Source of the DNA: CAVTQZ01 sp963737015
GTDB taxonomy: Bacteria > Actinomycetota > Acidimicrobiia > Acidimicrobiales > UBA8190
NCBI GenBank assembly: GCA_963737015.1
Contig: CAVTQZ010000001.1
Coordinates: 682,001-746,000, forward strand
Direction: 5' to 3'
DNA length: 64,000 nucleotides
In this document: positions 18,061 through 27,896 of the stretch, one piece after another
Layout: each line of letters starts with the position of its first letter
Position numbering within the stretch: position 1 is the first letter of the stretch
Translations under genes and position numbers: made by a program
Notes under the pieces: generated by a model
Database searches by the model: none
Told to the model about the DNA's origin: nothing
Seen by the model: only the letters and a program-made list of their open reading frames with translations

Positions 18061-18167
18061 TCCAGCGCGGGGCGCCCAGAGGGGCGTGGGGGTCGTCGGC
18101 AGCACCCGGCTCACCCGGTGCGGATTCCTCTGATGCTCGTGGGGCTGCTGTTAGGTTTGTTGTTACT

Positions 18168-20931
18168 GTGGTGATGACCCGCCGACGAGGACTTCGCGCC
18201 CGCTCGCGGAGGTCGAGCAGGAGAGGATCGAGCGCCCGAGGCGGGAGGTCGGCGAGCTCGAGGCGCCCCGCCGGCGGAGCGCGGCGCAGGCAGGCCGCGG
18301 GAGCGTCGGATGCCGTGGTCGCAGTCCTGAGAGCCCACTCGGACGACCTGTGGGGCATCGCCCTCGTCACCCTGGGCATCCTCGCGGTGCTGGCGCTCTA
18401 CGCGGACGGTCTCGGACCGGCCGGCCATGGAGTGCGCGAGGGTTTGGGGGCGCTCTTCGGTTTCGGCCGGTTTCTCATTCCTCCCGCTTGTGTGACAGCG
18501 GGAGTGATGCTCCTAACGGGTCTCGCGAGACGCGATTCGGATCAGAACGAGCCCGCACGTGCCGCAATCGGACTCGTGCTCGCTCTGGCGTCGGTCGGCG
18601 GGCTCGCTGAGCTCGCCGGGGGATCCCCGCGTCTCGGTGCGCCGAGCTCGCGCCTGTCCGGAGCGGGTGGATTGCTCGGGGCGGCTATCGGGCGCCCGGT
18701 CGAGGACGCGTTAGGCGGCTGGGGTGCTGCCGTCGTGTTCGTAGCGGTTCTCGTTCTCTCCGTCGTGCTGTTCACCGGCGTGAGCGTCCGAGATGCTCTC
18801 GGTTTCATCGGTAACGCCACCAGGGCCGTAGCAGACCGGATCCGGGGGGAATCCGAAGAAGACGAAGAGGACGACGAGGTCGAGGACGAGGAGGAGCTCG
18901 ACGAAGTCGACGACCCCGGCGCCACTTCACCCGAGACGGCGGCTGCTTCCTCGTTGCGCAGCGCTCCCGAGCCCTTGGCTGTTGAGCCCGCGGACGACGG
19001 CCCGCTCCGAGATGAAACCGATGAAGCAGGTATCGGATCCGAGGTTGGCGAAGGCGCCACGGGCTCCTCAGGCGCCTCGTCCGAGGAGTCCAACGGCTCG
19101 TTTCTTTCTTCGGGTCCGGTGACATCGGCCCCCGGTCGCCAGCTGGAACTCGATCTCGGTATGCCGGCAGGGGAGTGGAGGTTGCCCCCGGCGAAGCTCC
19201 TGGCCCGGTCGAAACCTCACGAGCTCGACGAGGCCGAGATCTCGTCTGCCGGCCGCGCACTCGTCGAGGCGCTTGCCGCCCACGGTGTCGAGACACGTCT
19301 CGTCGGTCACACGGTCGGGCCCACCGTCACGCGCTTCGAGCTCGAGCTCGGACCCGGCGTGAAGGTCGCGCGTGTGACGAGCCTCGCCAAGGACATCGCC
19401 TATGCGATGGCCTCACCCGACGTCAGGATCCTCGCGCCGATTCCGGGGCGATCCGCGATCGGGGTCGAGGTACCGAACCGCCGCAGAGAACTTGTCACCC
19501 TCGGCGACGTACTCGGCTCGGAGGAGGCCCGTCGAGCCACCCACCCGTTGGAAGTGGCGTTGGGACGCGATATCGCCGGCCGGGCGGTCATGGTCAACCT
19601 CGCCGAGATGCCGCACCTGCTCATCTCCGGCGCAACGGGCGCCGGAAAGTCTTCGTGCATCAACTCGTTGGTCACCTCCATCCTCATGCGCGCCACTCCC
19701 GAAGAGGTGCGGATGATCCTGGTCGACCCGAAGCGGGTGGAGCTCGGGCAGTACAACGGCCTTCCTCATCTGCTCACGCAGGTGGTGGTGGACCCGAAGA
19801 AAGCCGCGAATGCGCTCGCGTGGGCGGTCACGGAGATGGAGCACCGCTACGACCTGCTCGCAGAGGTCGGCATGCGGGACATCGACGGATACAACGCGGC
19901 GGTGACCAACGGCGACCTCGGTGGGGCCGTCGAGTACGAAGACGAAGACGAAGACGAAGCGGAGTACGACGAAGAGGCCGAGTACGAAGAGGAAGAAGAC
20001 GAAGAGGCGGACGAAGAAGAGTACGAGGAAGAAGACGAATACGAGGAAGACGAAGCTGAGTACGACGAAGAGTCAGAGGAGGAAGACGAGTACGAGGACG
20101 AAGAGGCCGAATCCGACGAAGAAGAAGAGGCGGACGAAGAAGAGTACGACGAAGAGGCCGAAGAAGACGATCCCGCAGCTGTGAACGCTTTGTCGCCGGC
20201 CGGACGTGCGGCGAAACGCGTCGAAGCGATGAAGGCCGATTTGAACGGAGAGCGACCTCACCACCAGCTCCCCTACGTACTCGTCGTGGTCGACGAGCTC
20301 AACGACCTGATGATGGTCGCTGCCCGGGACGTTGAGGAGTCGGTCTGCCGAATCGCACAAATGGCAAGAGCGGTGGGCATCCATCTCGTGTTGGCCACCC
20401 AGCGGCCGTCGGTCGACGTCATCACCGGATTGATCAAGGCAAACATCCCTTCACGGCTTGCGTTCTCCGTCTCGTCCCTAGCGGACAGCCGGGTGATCCT
20501 CGATCAGCCCGGTGCAGAGCGCCTCATCGGAAAGGGCGACATGCTGCTCCTTGGCGCGTCGTCGTCGGTCCCACGGCGAATTCAGGGGCCCTGGGTTACC
20601 GAGACGGAGGTTCGCGCCGTCGTTGGACATTGGCGTCGCCAGCGCCAGCCTCAGTACATAGAAGGAGTGGAAGGGTCGGTCGGTAGCGGTCCGGGGTCCC
20701 GAGTCGGCGACGACGACGAAGACGAATTGCTTCCTGCTGCCATGGAGTTGGTGGTCCGCTCTCAGCTAGGGTCCACCTCCATGCTGCAGCGCAAGCTCCG
20801 AGTGGGTTTCTCGCGCCGGCCGCCTCATGGACCTCCTCGAACGACGTGGAGTGGTGGGACCTTCGGAGGGCTCCAAGGCGCGCGCGGTTCTCATGACCCC
20901 CGAGGAGCTGGAGCAGATTTCGAGCAGGTAG
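18168..20931 (+). CDS. ftsK: DNA translocase FtsK with a large acidic insert (frameshifted near its 3' end)
   Basis: FtsK pumps DNA at the septum during chromosome segregation. After a basic N-terminus come four probable membrane segments (about residues 60-220) and an acidic linker. The motor domain has Walker A GATGAGKS (about 488-496) and Walker B VLVVVDEL (about 703). The DNA-orienting gamma domain contains LQRKLRVGFSR and GRLMDLLERRGVVGPSEGSKAR. Residues 589-668, between the Walker motifs, form an 80-residue insert of only D, E, Y, A and S. The frame breaks at 20812-20817; restoring one CG gives VGFSRAGRLMDLL and a stop at 20929. GTG 18168, GTG 18171 or ATG 18174 may start it; no clear Shine-Dalgarno is seen. 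Confidence 0.92.
19932..20171 (+). repeat. Purine-rich GAA/GAC/GAG low-complexity tract in ftsK
   Basis: Eighty consecutive codons are nearly all GAA, GAG or GAC, with interspersed TAC, GCN and TCN; 63 of the 80 encoded residues are acidic and none is basic. Sub-blocks such as GACGAAGAAGAGTACGA recur, pointing to growth by replication slippage. The top strand is strongly purine-biased, which could favour unusual DNA structure and assembly trouble. Confidence 0.9.
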
Positions 20932-20934
20932 GCG

Positions 20935-22299
20935 GTGGTGAGCCGACGCCTGCGGGGCGTACGGCAGCCCGACGCGCGCAGCTTCTCTTCGTTCCTTGCT
21001 ATGTCACGAGCGCCCCGTTCGGCGAAGGTTGCGCAGGACACGCAAGAGAAGCCCGAGCGGGGACGCGGACCGCGGCACGCGAAGACCCGCCGCCGACTGG
21101 CGTGGCTCGTGGTCTTGATCGCCATGGTCGGGATCGTGCTCCTGGTGGGGGGCCTCGAGATCAACCAGCCACTGACGCCGCCCACCACCCGGATCCTCGT
21201 GAAGCACACGATCGAAGTATCCGGGTCGCTTCCCCGGTTCCCGTGGCCTGCTCAGGGCGAAGCCGCCATCGCCGTTCCGGCGCTCGGGCTCGTCCTTCCG
21301 TCAGGCACCGAGGCGCCCGTTCCAATAGCCAGCGTGACCAAGATCATGACCGCCTACCTCACTCTTCGCGACCATCCGCTGGCGGTCGGAGCTCAAGGAC
21401 CGATGGTACCGATCGAGGCCGACGATGTAGCCGAAGCGAACACGGACGCGGAGAACGACGACACGAACGTTCCCGTCGTCGCGGGCGAGCTGTTGAGCGA
21501 GCGTCAGCTGCTCGACGGCCTCATGGTCCACTCCGCCAACAACTTCGCCGACGTGCTCGCGCGTTGGGACGCCGGAAGCACGGACGCCTTCGTGGAGAAG
21601 ATGAACGAGACCGCGGACCAGCTCGGAATGACCTCGACGCACTACTCCGACGCCAACGGGATCCATCCTCAGACGGTGAGCACCGCCGCCGATCAGCTAC
21701 GACTGGCGTCATTGGCGATGACGATTCCCACATTCGGCTCGGTCGTCGATCAGCCGACGGTGACCCTGCCCATGGCCGGCCTCTTGAGCAATTATGTGAA
21801 GCAGATCGGAACCGACGGGATAATCGGCATCAAGTCGGGATTCACCGATGCCGCAATGGGTTGTCTCGTACTGGCTGCCGAAAGGGACGTGGGGGGGCAC
21901 CAGGTTCTGGTGCTCGCCGCAGTCACCAGCCAGGCCGGCCCCAGCCCCCTCGACGCCGCGGCCGGGGCGACTGTCCCCCTTCTCGACGCGACCGCTTCAG
22001 CTCTACGGGAGCTGCAGGTGGTCAAGGCCGATCAGAGGATCGCTTCTGTGAGCGTGAAGTGGGTTTCCAGACCCGTAGCCGGCGTCCTCCGGAGCGCGAT
22101 GAGCGCACTCGTCATGCCGGGTTACACGCCCGCTGTACACATGTCGATGTCCAAGGTTCGCATTCGGGTTCCCGCACGTGCGGGCACGAGCGTCGGGACG
22201 CTCACCGTGACCGTCGGATCGGAGAAGTTGACAGCAAGAGTGCGAACTGCGAAACCCATCCGCAACCCGACATTCGTCTGGCGATTGGAGCATCTGTGA
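20935..22299 (+). CDS. Serine-type D-alanyl-D-alanine carboxypeptidase (peptidase S11)
   Basis: A membrane-anchored penicillin-binding protein that trims peptidoglycan stem peptides. One transmembrane segment (about residues 54-74, LAWLVVLIAMVGIVLLVGG) precedes the catalytic domain. The triad motifs are SVTK (SxxK), SAN in VHSANNFADVL, and KSG in GIKSGFTDAAMG. The GTG at 20935 follows the ftsK stop by 3 nt with AGGTAGG upstream; ATG 21001 is an alternative. Coupling to ftsK suggests expression with division genes. Confidence 0.88.
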   Translation: MVSRRLRGVRQPDARSFSSFLAMSRAPRSAKVAQDTQEKPERGRGPRHAKTRRRLAWLVVLIAMVGIVLLVGGLEINQPLTPPTTRILVKHTIEVSGSLPRFPWPAQGEAAIAVPALGLVLPSGTEAPVPIASVTKIMTAYLTLRDHPLAVGAQGPMVPIEADDVAEANTDAENDDTNVPVVAGELLSERQLLDGLMVHSANNFADVLARWDAGSTDAFVEKMNETADQLGMTSTHYSDANGIHPQTVSTAADQLRLASLAMTIPTFGSVVDQPTVTLPMAGLLSNYVKQIGTDGIIGIKSGFTDAAMGCLVLAAERDVGGHQVLVLAAVTSQAGPSPLDAAAGATVPLLDATASALRELQVVKADQRIASVSVKWVSRPVAGVLRSAMSALVMPGYTPAVHMSMSKVRIRVPARAGTSVGTLTVTVGSEKLTARVRTAKPIRNPTFVWRLEHL

Positions 22300-22341
22300 T
22301 AACGAGCAACGGTCCGCAGAAGCGCACTACCCTTTAGGCGC

Positions 22342-23256
22342 GTGCGGGCAAGGGCTCCAGCTTCGACGGCCAATCTCGGCCCTGGTTTCGACACCCTCGC
22401 CCTTGCGCTGCAGCTCTACGTCGAAGTCGAGGTCGAGCCGGCGCAGAAGCTGACCGTTCGCGCCGAAGGCGAAGGCGCAGACCTGGAGGAAGAGGCGGGC
22501 CATCTCGCAGCGCGAGTGGCGATCGACGTCGCAGGTCACGACCACCTCGCGATAACCGTCCGTTCGCAGATCCCGGTGGCAAGGGGGCTCGGGTCGAGCG
22601 CTGCGCTCGCAGTCGCCACGGCCGCCGCAGCGGGCTCGAAGGATCCTCTCGGGGTCGCTGCCCGCTTCGACGGACACCCGGAGAACGCCTCGGCATCTGT
22701 CGTCGGTGGTCTCGTGGCGGCCACGCTCGTACGAGGATCGGTCCGGGCCGTGAGGCTTCCCCTCGATGGCGGCCTCGCGTACGTGGTCGTGGTGCCCGAA
22801 CGCTCCCTGGCGACCACCAAGGCCCGCCAGGCTCTGCCTCTCGAGGTGAAGCGCTCGGACGCGACGTTCAACTTGGGCCGCATGGCCCTGTTGCTGGCGG
22901 GACTGGCCGACAGGGGCTTGCTACTCCGCGAGGCGACGGAGGACCGATTGCATCAGGACTACCGGAGCCCGCTGTTCCCAGAAGCACCACAGCTGCTCGG
23001 CAGGTTGCTCGAAGGCGGCGCGCTGGCGACCTGCTGGTCGGGTGCAGGTCCGAGCGTCTTGGGGATCTGTGACGCGTCACAGGCGGAGAAGGTGCGCCGG
23101 GCTGCTGAAGGGGCGATGTCCGAGATCGGAGTGCCCGGACGTGTGTTGCCTCTGAAGGCCGATCTGGACGGGCTCCAGGTGAACGGCGCAGGCGGCAGGC
23201 TACCGCGGCCACACGCGCCTTACGACATAGTGGCGGAGATCTCCGACAGGTCGTAG
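22342..23256 (+). CDS. thrB: Homoserine kinase (GHMP family)
   Basis: ThrB phosphorylates homoserine on the way to threonine. The 304-residue protein has the GHMP signatures PASTANLGPGFDTLALAL, the ATP-binding PVARGLGSSAALAV and DGHPENASASVVGGL. The late motif is WSGAGPSVLGI. The start is GTG 22342; no strong Shine-Dalgarno is seen. It stands apart from other threonine genes (thrA and thrC are not in the window), so another GHMP kinase activity cannot be fully excluded. Confidence 0.83.
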   Translation: MRARAPASTANLGPGFDTLALALQLYVEVEVEPAQKLTVRAEGEGADLEEEAGHLAARVAIDVAGHDHLAITVRSQIPVARGLGSSAALAVATAAAAGSKDPLGVAARFDGHPENASASVVGGLVAATLVRGSVRAVRLPLDGGLAYVVVVPERSLATTKARQALPLEVKRSDATFNLGRMALLLAGLADRGLLLREATEDRLHQDYRSPLFPEAPQLLGRLLEGGALATCWSGAGPSVLGICDASQAEKVRRAAEGAMSEIGVPGRVLPLKADLDGLQVNGAGGRLPRPHAPYDIVAEISDRS

Positions 23257-23281
23257 ATCGCCGGGCTCGTACACTGGCGAG

Positions 23282-24706
23282 GTGGGTCGCAAGTTCCAGA
23301 TCCGCACCTTCGGGTGCCAGATGAACGAGCACGATTCGGAGCGGATCGCCGCCCTTCTCGTCGAAGACGGGATGGAGCCGACCGACGACGTCTCACAAGC
23401 CGACGTGGTAGTCCTCAACACATGCTGCATCCGTGAGAATGCGGATAACCGACTGTACGGTCATCTAGGTGCACTGAAGGCGCTGAAAGAGCGTAACCCG
23501 GAGATGCAGATCGCCGTCGGAGGTTGCCTGGCTCAAAAAGACCGTGATCTCGTACGCCAGCGAGCTTCGCACGTCGACGTCGTCTTCGGGACCCACAACC
23601 TCTCGAGGGCTCCCGTGCTACTGCGTACGGCGCGTTCGAGTGGTCCGGTAGTCGAGATCGAAGAGGCTTCATCGGCTCACGGGGCCGACGTCCTGGCGAC
23701 AGGCGGTGCGGCGCGCCGACAGTCCTCGTCCTCGGCTTGGGTGACCATCCAGGTCGGCTGCGACAACTCCTGCGCCTTCTGCATCGTTCCCCAGGTGCGC
23801 GGGCCCGAGGTGAGCCGTCCCTTCGACGAGCTCGTCTCGGAGGTGGAACTGCTCGCTGCGAAGGGCGTGAGCGAGATAACCCTCCTCGGGCAGAACGTCA
23901 ACTCATATGGGAGAGACATCACCAGGCGGCGTCCGCTGTTCGCCGATCTGCTCCGCGCAGTCGGGACGGTAGAGGGCATCCGAAGACTGCGGTTCACGAG
24001 CCCTCATCCGAAGGACCTGCGACCCGAGACCATCGAGGCGATGGCCGAGACGGAGGCGGTCTGCGAACACCTTCACCTGCCTCTTCAAGCAGGAAGCGAC
24101 CGCGTCCTGAGTGCGATGCGACGGGGCTACACGGCAGAGCGCTATCTCGCGCGGCTCGCCGCCGCGCGAGCGGCGGTTCCTGATCTGGCGGTTACCACCG
24201 ACATAATCGTCGGCTTCCCCGGCGAGACCGACGACGACTTCGAACGCACGCTGGAGGTCGTCGCGGAGGCCTCCTACGACAGCGCCTACACCTTCATCTT
24301 CTCGCCACGACCGGGTACGCGAGCCGCCACGATGACCGAGCAGTTCGTCCCCGAGAAGGTGATAGCCGAGCGCTTCGAACGTCTCCGTGTGGTGGTGGAG
24401 CGCTCCTCGCTCGCCCGTCACGAGGCGCGACTGGGAAGGGTCGAGGAGGTTCTCGTAGAAGGTCCGAGCAAGCGGGATCGAACGACGTGGAGTGGCCGGA
24501 CGAGACAGAACAAGCTGGTCCATTTCTCCCCGAAGGACGACACCGAACCTCGATCCGGCAACGGGAACCTCGTCGCATCCGGTTCCTTCGCAGACGTGCG
24601 CGTAACGAAGGCCGCACCTCATCACCTGCTCGGGACCCTCGAATCGCTGCCCCGGGCGCCCGCACACACGGTCCGTAGGCGGAGCTTGCCGGTTTCCGTC
24701 GCTTAG
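23282..24706 (+). CDS. miaB: tRNA-2-methylthio-N6-isopentenyladenosine synthase MiaB
   Basis: MiaB is a radical-SAM methylthiotransferase acting on A37 of tRNA. The N-terminal UPF0004 domain supplies three cluster Cys residues in RTFGCQMNEHDSE, LNTCCIREN and GGCLAQKD. The radical-SAM motif is CDNSCAFCIVP (CxxxCxxC). A C-terminal TRAM domain begins near RVEEVLVEGPSKRD. It is 474 residues, GTG-started and followed 2 nt later by miaA, which makes its substrate, so the two form a functional pair. Confidence 0.95.
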   Translation: MGRKFQIRTFGCQMNEHDSERIAALLVEDGMEPTDDVSQADVVVLNTCCIRENADNRLYGHLGALKALKERNPEMQIAVGGCLAQKDRDLVRQRASHVDVVFGTHNLSRAPVLLRTARSSGPVVEIEEASSAHGADVLATGGAARRQSSSSAWVTIQVGCDNSCAFCIVPQVRGPEVSRPFDELVSEVELLAAKGVSEITLLGQNVNSYGRDITRRRPLFADLLRAVGTVEGIRRLRFTSPHPKDLRPETIEAMAETEAVCEHLHLPLQAGSDRVLSAMRRGYTAERYLARLAAARAAVPDLAVTTDIIVGFPGETDDDFERTLEVVAEASYDSAYTFIFSPRPGTRAATMTEQFVPEKVIAERFERLRVVVERSSLARHEARLGRVEEVLVEGPSKRDRTTWSGRTRQNKLVHFSPKDDTEPRSGNGNLVASGSFADVRVTKAAPHHLLGTLESLPRAPAHTVRRRSLPVSVA

Positions 24707-24708
24707 CA

Positions 24709-25710
24709 GTGGCCGGCCCCACGATCGGCCCACCGCGTCACCTCGTGCTGCTCGGGCCGACCGCGTCGGGCAAGTCCCGGCTCGCAGTGGAGCTCGCCGA
24801 CCAGCGACATGATGCGGAGATCGTCTCCGTGGATTCCATGAGCGTCTACCGCGGTCTCGACATAGGAACCGCGAAACCGTCACCAGATGCGCGGGCACGC
24901 ATCGCGCATCATCTGCTCGACATCGTCGATCCCTCGGAGGAGTTCACCCTCCGCCAGTTCCAGGACGCGGCTCGGGACGTCATCGCCGCAATCGAGGCGA
25001 GAGGGCACAGGGCCCTGTTGGTGGCAGGCACGGCTCTCTACCTGAGGGCGGTCGTGGATGAGCTGGATCTCCCCGGGAGATGGCCGGACCTGCACGGGGA
25101 GCTCGAGCAGAGAGCCGAGAGCGCGCAGGGCCTGAGGGAACTCTATGCAGAGCTGGTGGCGCGCGACCCGGTGGCCGCCTCGAGGATCCTCCCTCACAAC
25201 AGGCGGCGAGTGGTTCGGGCGCTCGAGGTGACGATCGGCTCGGGTAGACCTTTCTCTTCATTCGGACCCGGCCTGCGTTCTCATGAGCCGACCCGGTTCG
25301 TGCTCGTGGGCATTCCTTTCGATGCGACCGTGCACGACGCTCGCATCGAGAGGCGGCTACAGGAGATGATGGAGGACGGGCTCTTGGAAGAGGTCCGGTC
25401 CCTCTGGCGGCATCCGGGCGGCCTCTCGCGCACCGCACGCCAAGCCCTCGCATATCGCGAGTTGCTTTCCCATATAGAAGACGGTGTCCGCCTGGACGAA
25501 GCGTTGGCCGAGTCGCTCAGGCGGACGAAGTCCTTCGCCCGACGACAATGGCGATGGTTCCGCCGCGATCCCAGGGTGATCTGGCTTGACCATTCGAAGG
25601 GAGCACTCGAACAGCTGCTCGAGGTATGGGACCAAACGCACGGAAGATCCGGGCGGCCCGGCGCCCTTACTGCACGAGCGCGAGGCTCCGCAGCGTCGGC
25701 GCATTCGTGA
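24709..25710 (+). CDS. miaA: tRNA dimethylallyltransferase MiaA
   Basis: MiaA adds the isopentenyl group to A37 of tRNA, the step before MiaB. The 333-residue protein has the P-loop LGPTASGKSRLAVELA, DSMSVYRGLDIGTAKPS and HHLLDIVDPSEEFTLRQFQ. It also has AGTALYLRAVVDELD and the late RRTKSFARRQWRWFRRDPR. The GTG start is 2 nt after the miaB stop. Its stop overlaps the dapF start as GTGA. Confidence 0.95.
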   Translation: MAGPTIGPPRHLVLLGPTASGKSRLAVELADQRHDAEIVSVDSMSVYRGLDIGTAKPSPDARARIAHHLLDIVDPSEEFTLRQFQDAARDVIAAIEARGHRALLVAGTALYLRAVVDELDLPGRWPDLHGELEQRAESAQGLRELYAELVARDPVAASRILPHNRRRVVRALEVTIGSGRPFSSFGPGLRSHEPTRFVLVGIPFDATVHDARIERRLQEMMEDGLLEEVRSLWRHPGGLSRTARQALAYRELLSHIEDGVRLDEALAESLRRTKSFARRQWRWFRRDPRVIWLDHSKGALEQLLEVWDQTHGRSGRPGALTARARGSAASAHS

Positions 25711-26639
25711 GTGGGAGACTGATACACGTGATCGACGGGACCGCGAGTCAGAGAATCGAGCTCGTCAAGCACCACGCCGCCGGCAACGACTTCCTCGTGC
25801 TGATCGATCCCCAGGATCGCCGGAGGTTCTCGAGCGACGAGGTACGCGCGCTCTGCGACCGCCGCCGCGGCGTGGGTGCAGACGGGTTGCTCAGGGTCCT
25901 TCTTTCGAGCACCGAAGCCGATCTCCTCATGGAGCTGTCGAACGCGGACGGCACTGGCGCGGAGATGAGCGGCAATGGAATCAGGTGCCTGGTCCAAGCC
26001 GCCTCGGACGCGGGACTCGTTCACGGCGACGACGTCTCGGTCGAGACAGGGGCCGGCGTGCGCCACGTCGTCTACAGATCGATCGAGCCCGGCCTCGGCT
26101 TCGCGACGGTCGAGATGGGTGAGGCGAAGCTCGGCCACGACTTGTATGTGGACGACCCACCCGGGGTTCGGCGTGGGGTAGCGGTCGACATGGGCAATCC
26201 GCACCTCGTGCTCCTGTGCGACGAAGTGGACGACGAGACGGTCCGGGTGTCCGGTGAGCGCCTCTCGCACTCGGTCGCCGGCGGGACGAACGTCGAGTTC
26301 CTCCGACCCGGCGATGTCGAGGCCTCCATCGGCCTGCGGGTCTACGAGCGCGGGGTAGGCGAGACACTGGCGTGCGGCACGGGCGCCTGTGCTGCCGCGG
26401 CCGCAGCTCAGAGGTGGGGCCTAGCGGGGTACGAAGTGGACGTCGTGATGCGGGGCGGCACGCTGCAAGTGCGCCTCGGCGAAGGGGGGCTCGTCCTCGG
26501 GGGGCCCACACGCAAGATCGCGAACGTCTCCGTGTTGGAGGCAGACCTCGCGGCACTCGTCGGAGAGCTCGCGCCGATCCGGGATGCATCTGATGGCGCC
26601 GGCGAGAAAAGAAGCGATGGCCTCGTGGAGCGCGTGTGA
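25707..26639 (+). CDS. dapF: Diaminopimelate epimerase
   Basis: DapF converts LL-DAP to meso-DAP. Both catalytic Cys motifs are present: AEMSGNGIRCLVQAA and ETLACGTGACAAAAAAQ. The N-terminal KHHAAGNDFLVLID is also typical. The start at GTG 25707 overlaps the miaA stop; GTG 25728 is an alternative beginning just before the conserved part. The C-terminal about 35 residues after GELAP are not conserved. The miaA-dapF-hflX order matches mycobacteria. Confidence 0.94.
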   Translation: MSGRLIHVIDGTASQRIELVKHHAAGNDFLVLIDPQDRRRFSSDEVRALCDRRRGVGADGLLRVLLSSTEADLLMELSNADGTGAEMSGNGIRCLVQAASDAGLVHGDDVSVETGAGVRHVVYRSIEPGLGFATVEMGEAKLGHDLYVDDPPGVRRGVAVDMGNPHLVLLCDEVDDETVRVSGERLSHSVAGGTNVEFLRPGDVEASIGLRVYERGVGETLACGTGACAAAAAAQRWGLAGYEVDVVMRGGTLQVRLGEGGLVLGGPTRKIANVSVLEADLAALVGELAPIRDASDGAGEKRSDGLVERV

Positions 26640-26672
26640 CGTTAATAGAACGCGCGATTTCGCGAGCGGATC

Positions 26673-27896
26673 GTGCTCGTGGGCGTGGTCTTCGGCTGGA
26701 GCTCCTTGCCGGTGGTCGAGTCGGATCTCGACGAGCTGGCTCTTCTCGTGGACACAGCAGGCGCCGACGTGGTGGCCCGGATGGTGCAGAGGCGTGAGCG
26801 GCCGGACCCGGCGACCTTCCTCGGTCGAGGCAAGGCTCAGGAGTTGCGTGAAGTATCCGTGACGTGCGACGCCGATACGGTGGTGTTCGACGACGAGCTG
26901 TCGCCGGCTCAACAGCGCAACCTCGAGCAGATCCTCGGCCGGACGGCGATCGACCGTACCGCCGTCATCCTCGACATCTTCGCCCAGAACGCGCGCAGTC
27001 AGGAAGGAAAGGCGCAGGTCGAGCTCGCCCTCTTGCGTTACCGCCTTCCGCGCCTTCGGGGACGGGGCCTGTCACTGTCCCAACAAGCCGGTGGGATCGG
27101 AACGAGAGGTCCCGGGGAGACGCAGCTCGAGGTTGATCGCCGCAGGCTCCTGCGCAGGATCGACCGGCTCGAGTCGGACCTGCGGCGGGTCTCGGCCACT
27201 CGCCGAACCCAGCGAAAGGCGCGAGAACGCTCTCGCCAGCACACCGTCTCGCTCGTCGGTTACACGAACGCCGGAAAATCGACGCTCTTGAACAATTTGA
27301 CGGGGGCGGGCGTCGTCGTGGAGAACCGGCTCTTCTCCACGCTCGATCCGCGCACGAGGCGGTTGACCCTGCCCGGGGGCGAGACGTTGCTGGTTTCCGA
27401 CACGGTGGGCTTCGTGCGCAAGCTGCCGCACCAACTGGTCGAAGCGTTTCGGTCCACGCTCGAAGAGGTTCGCGATGCCGACCTGCTCCTGCACGTCGTG
27501 GACGGGTCAGCGCCCGACCCTGAGGCGCACATCGAAGCAGTCCGCTCGGTCCTCGATGAGATCGGAGCCTCGTCGGTGCCGGAACTTCTGGTCGTCAACA
27601 AGATCGACCGAAACCCGCCCGCCCGGCGCCTCACCGAAGGGCACCCGGGTGCGGTGGCGGTCTCCGCGGTGACGGGGGAGGGCACCGACGCCCTCGTTCG
27701 GGCGATGGGAGACCGGCTCAGGGTGGCGGACCGGGTCGTCGAGCTGATCGTGCCCTTCGAACGGGGCGACGTCCTGGCCGCGCTCCATCGGGAGGGAGAG
27801 GTCGTCGAGGAGTCCCACGGCGAGGGGGCGACCGTCGTGCACGCCGTCCTGGACGCAGCCGGGCGTGCGCGCTTCGGGGAGTTCATGGCGTCGTGA
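26673..27896 (+). CDS. hflX: Ribosome-associated GTPase HflX
   Basis: HflX is a GTPase that splits stalled ribosomes. The N-terminal domain contains RPDPATFLGRGKAQEL and FDDELSPAQQRNLE. A basic helical linker follows GIGTRGPGETQLEVDRR. The G domain has GYTNAGKSTLLNNL (G1), SDTVGFVRKLPHQLVEAF (G3) and VNKID (G4). It is 407 residues. The stop overlaps the following dapC gene by 4 bp (GTGA). Confidence 0.94.
   Translation: MLVGVVFGWSSLPVVESDLDELALLVDTAGADVVARMVQRRERPDPATFLGRGKAQELREVSVTCDADTVVFDDELSPAQQRNLEQILGRTAIDRTAVILDIFAQNARSQEGKAQVELALLRYRLPRLRGRGLSLSQQAGGIGTRGPGETQLEVDRRRLLRRIDRLESDLRRVSATRRTQRKARERSRQHTVSLVGYTNAGKSTLLNNLTGAGVVVENRLFSTLDPRTRRLTLPGGETLLVSDTVGFVRKLPHQLVEAFRSTLEEVRDADLLLHVVDGSAPDPEAHIEAVRSVLDEIGASSVPELLVVNKIDRNPPARRLTEGHPGAVAVSAVTGEGTDALVRAMGDRLRVADRVVELIVPFERGDVLAALHREGEVVEESHGEGATVVHAVLDAAGRARFGEFMAS

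Noticed and set aside
19932..20171. Repetitive tract considered as a CRISPR array or minisatellite outside genes
   Set aside because: It is in frame within ftsK, has no regular repeat-spacer structure and encodes a continuous acidic segment.
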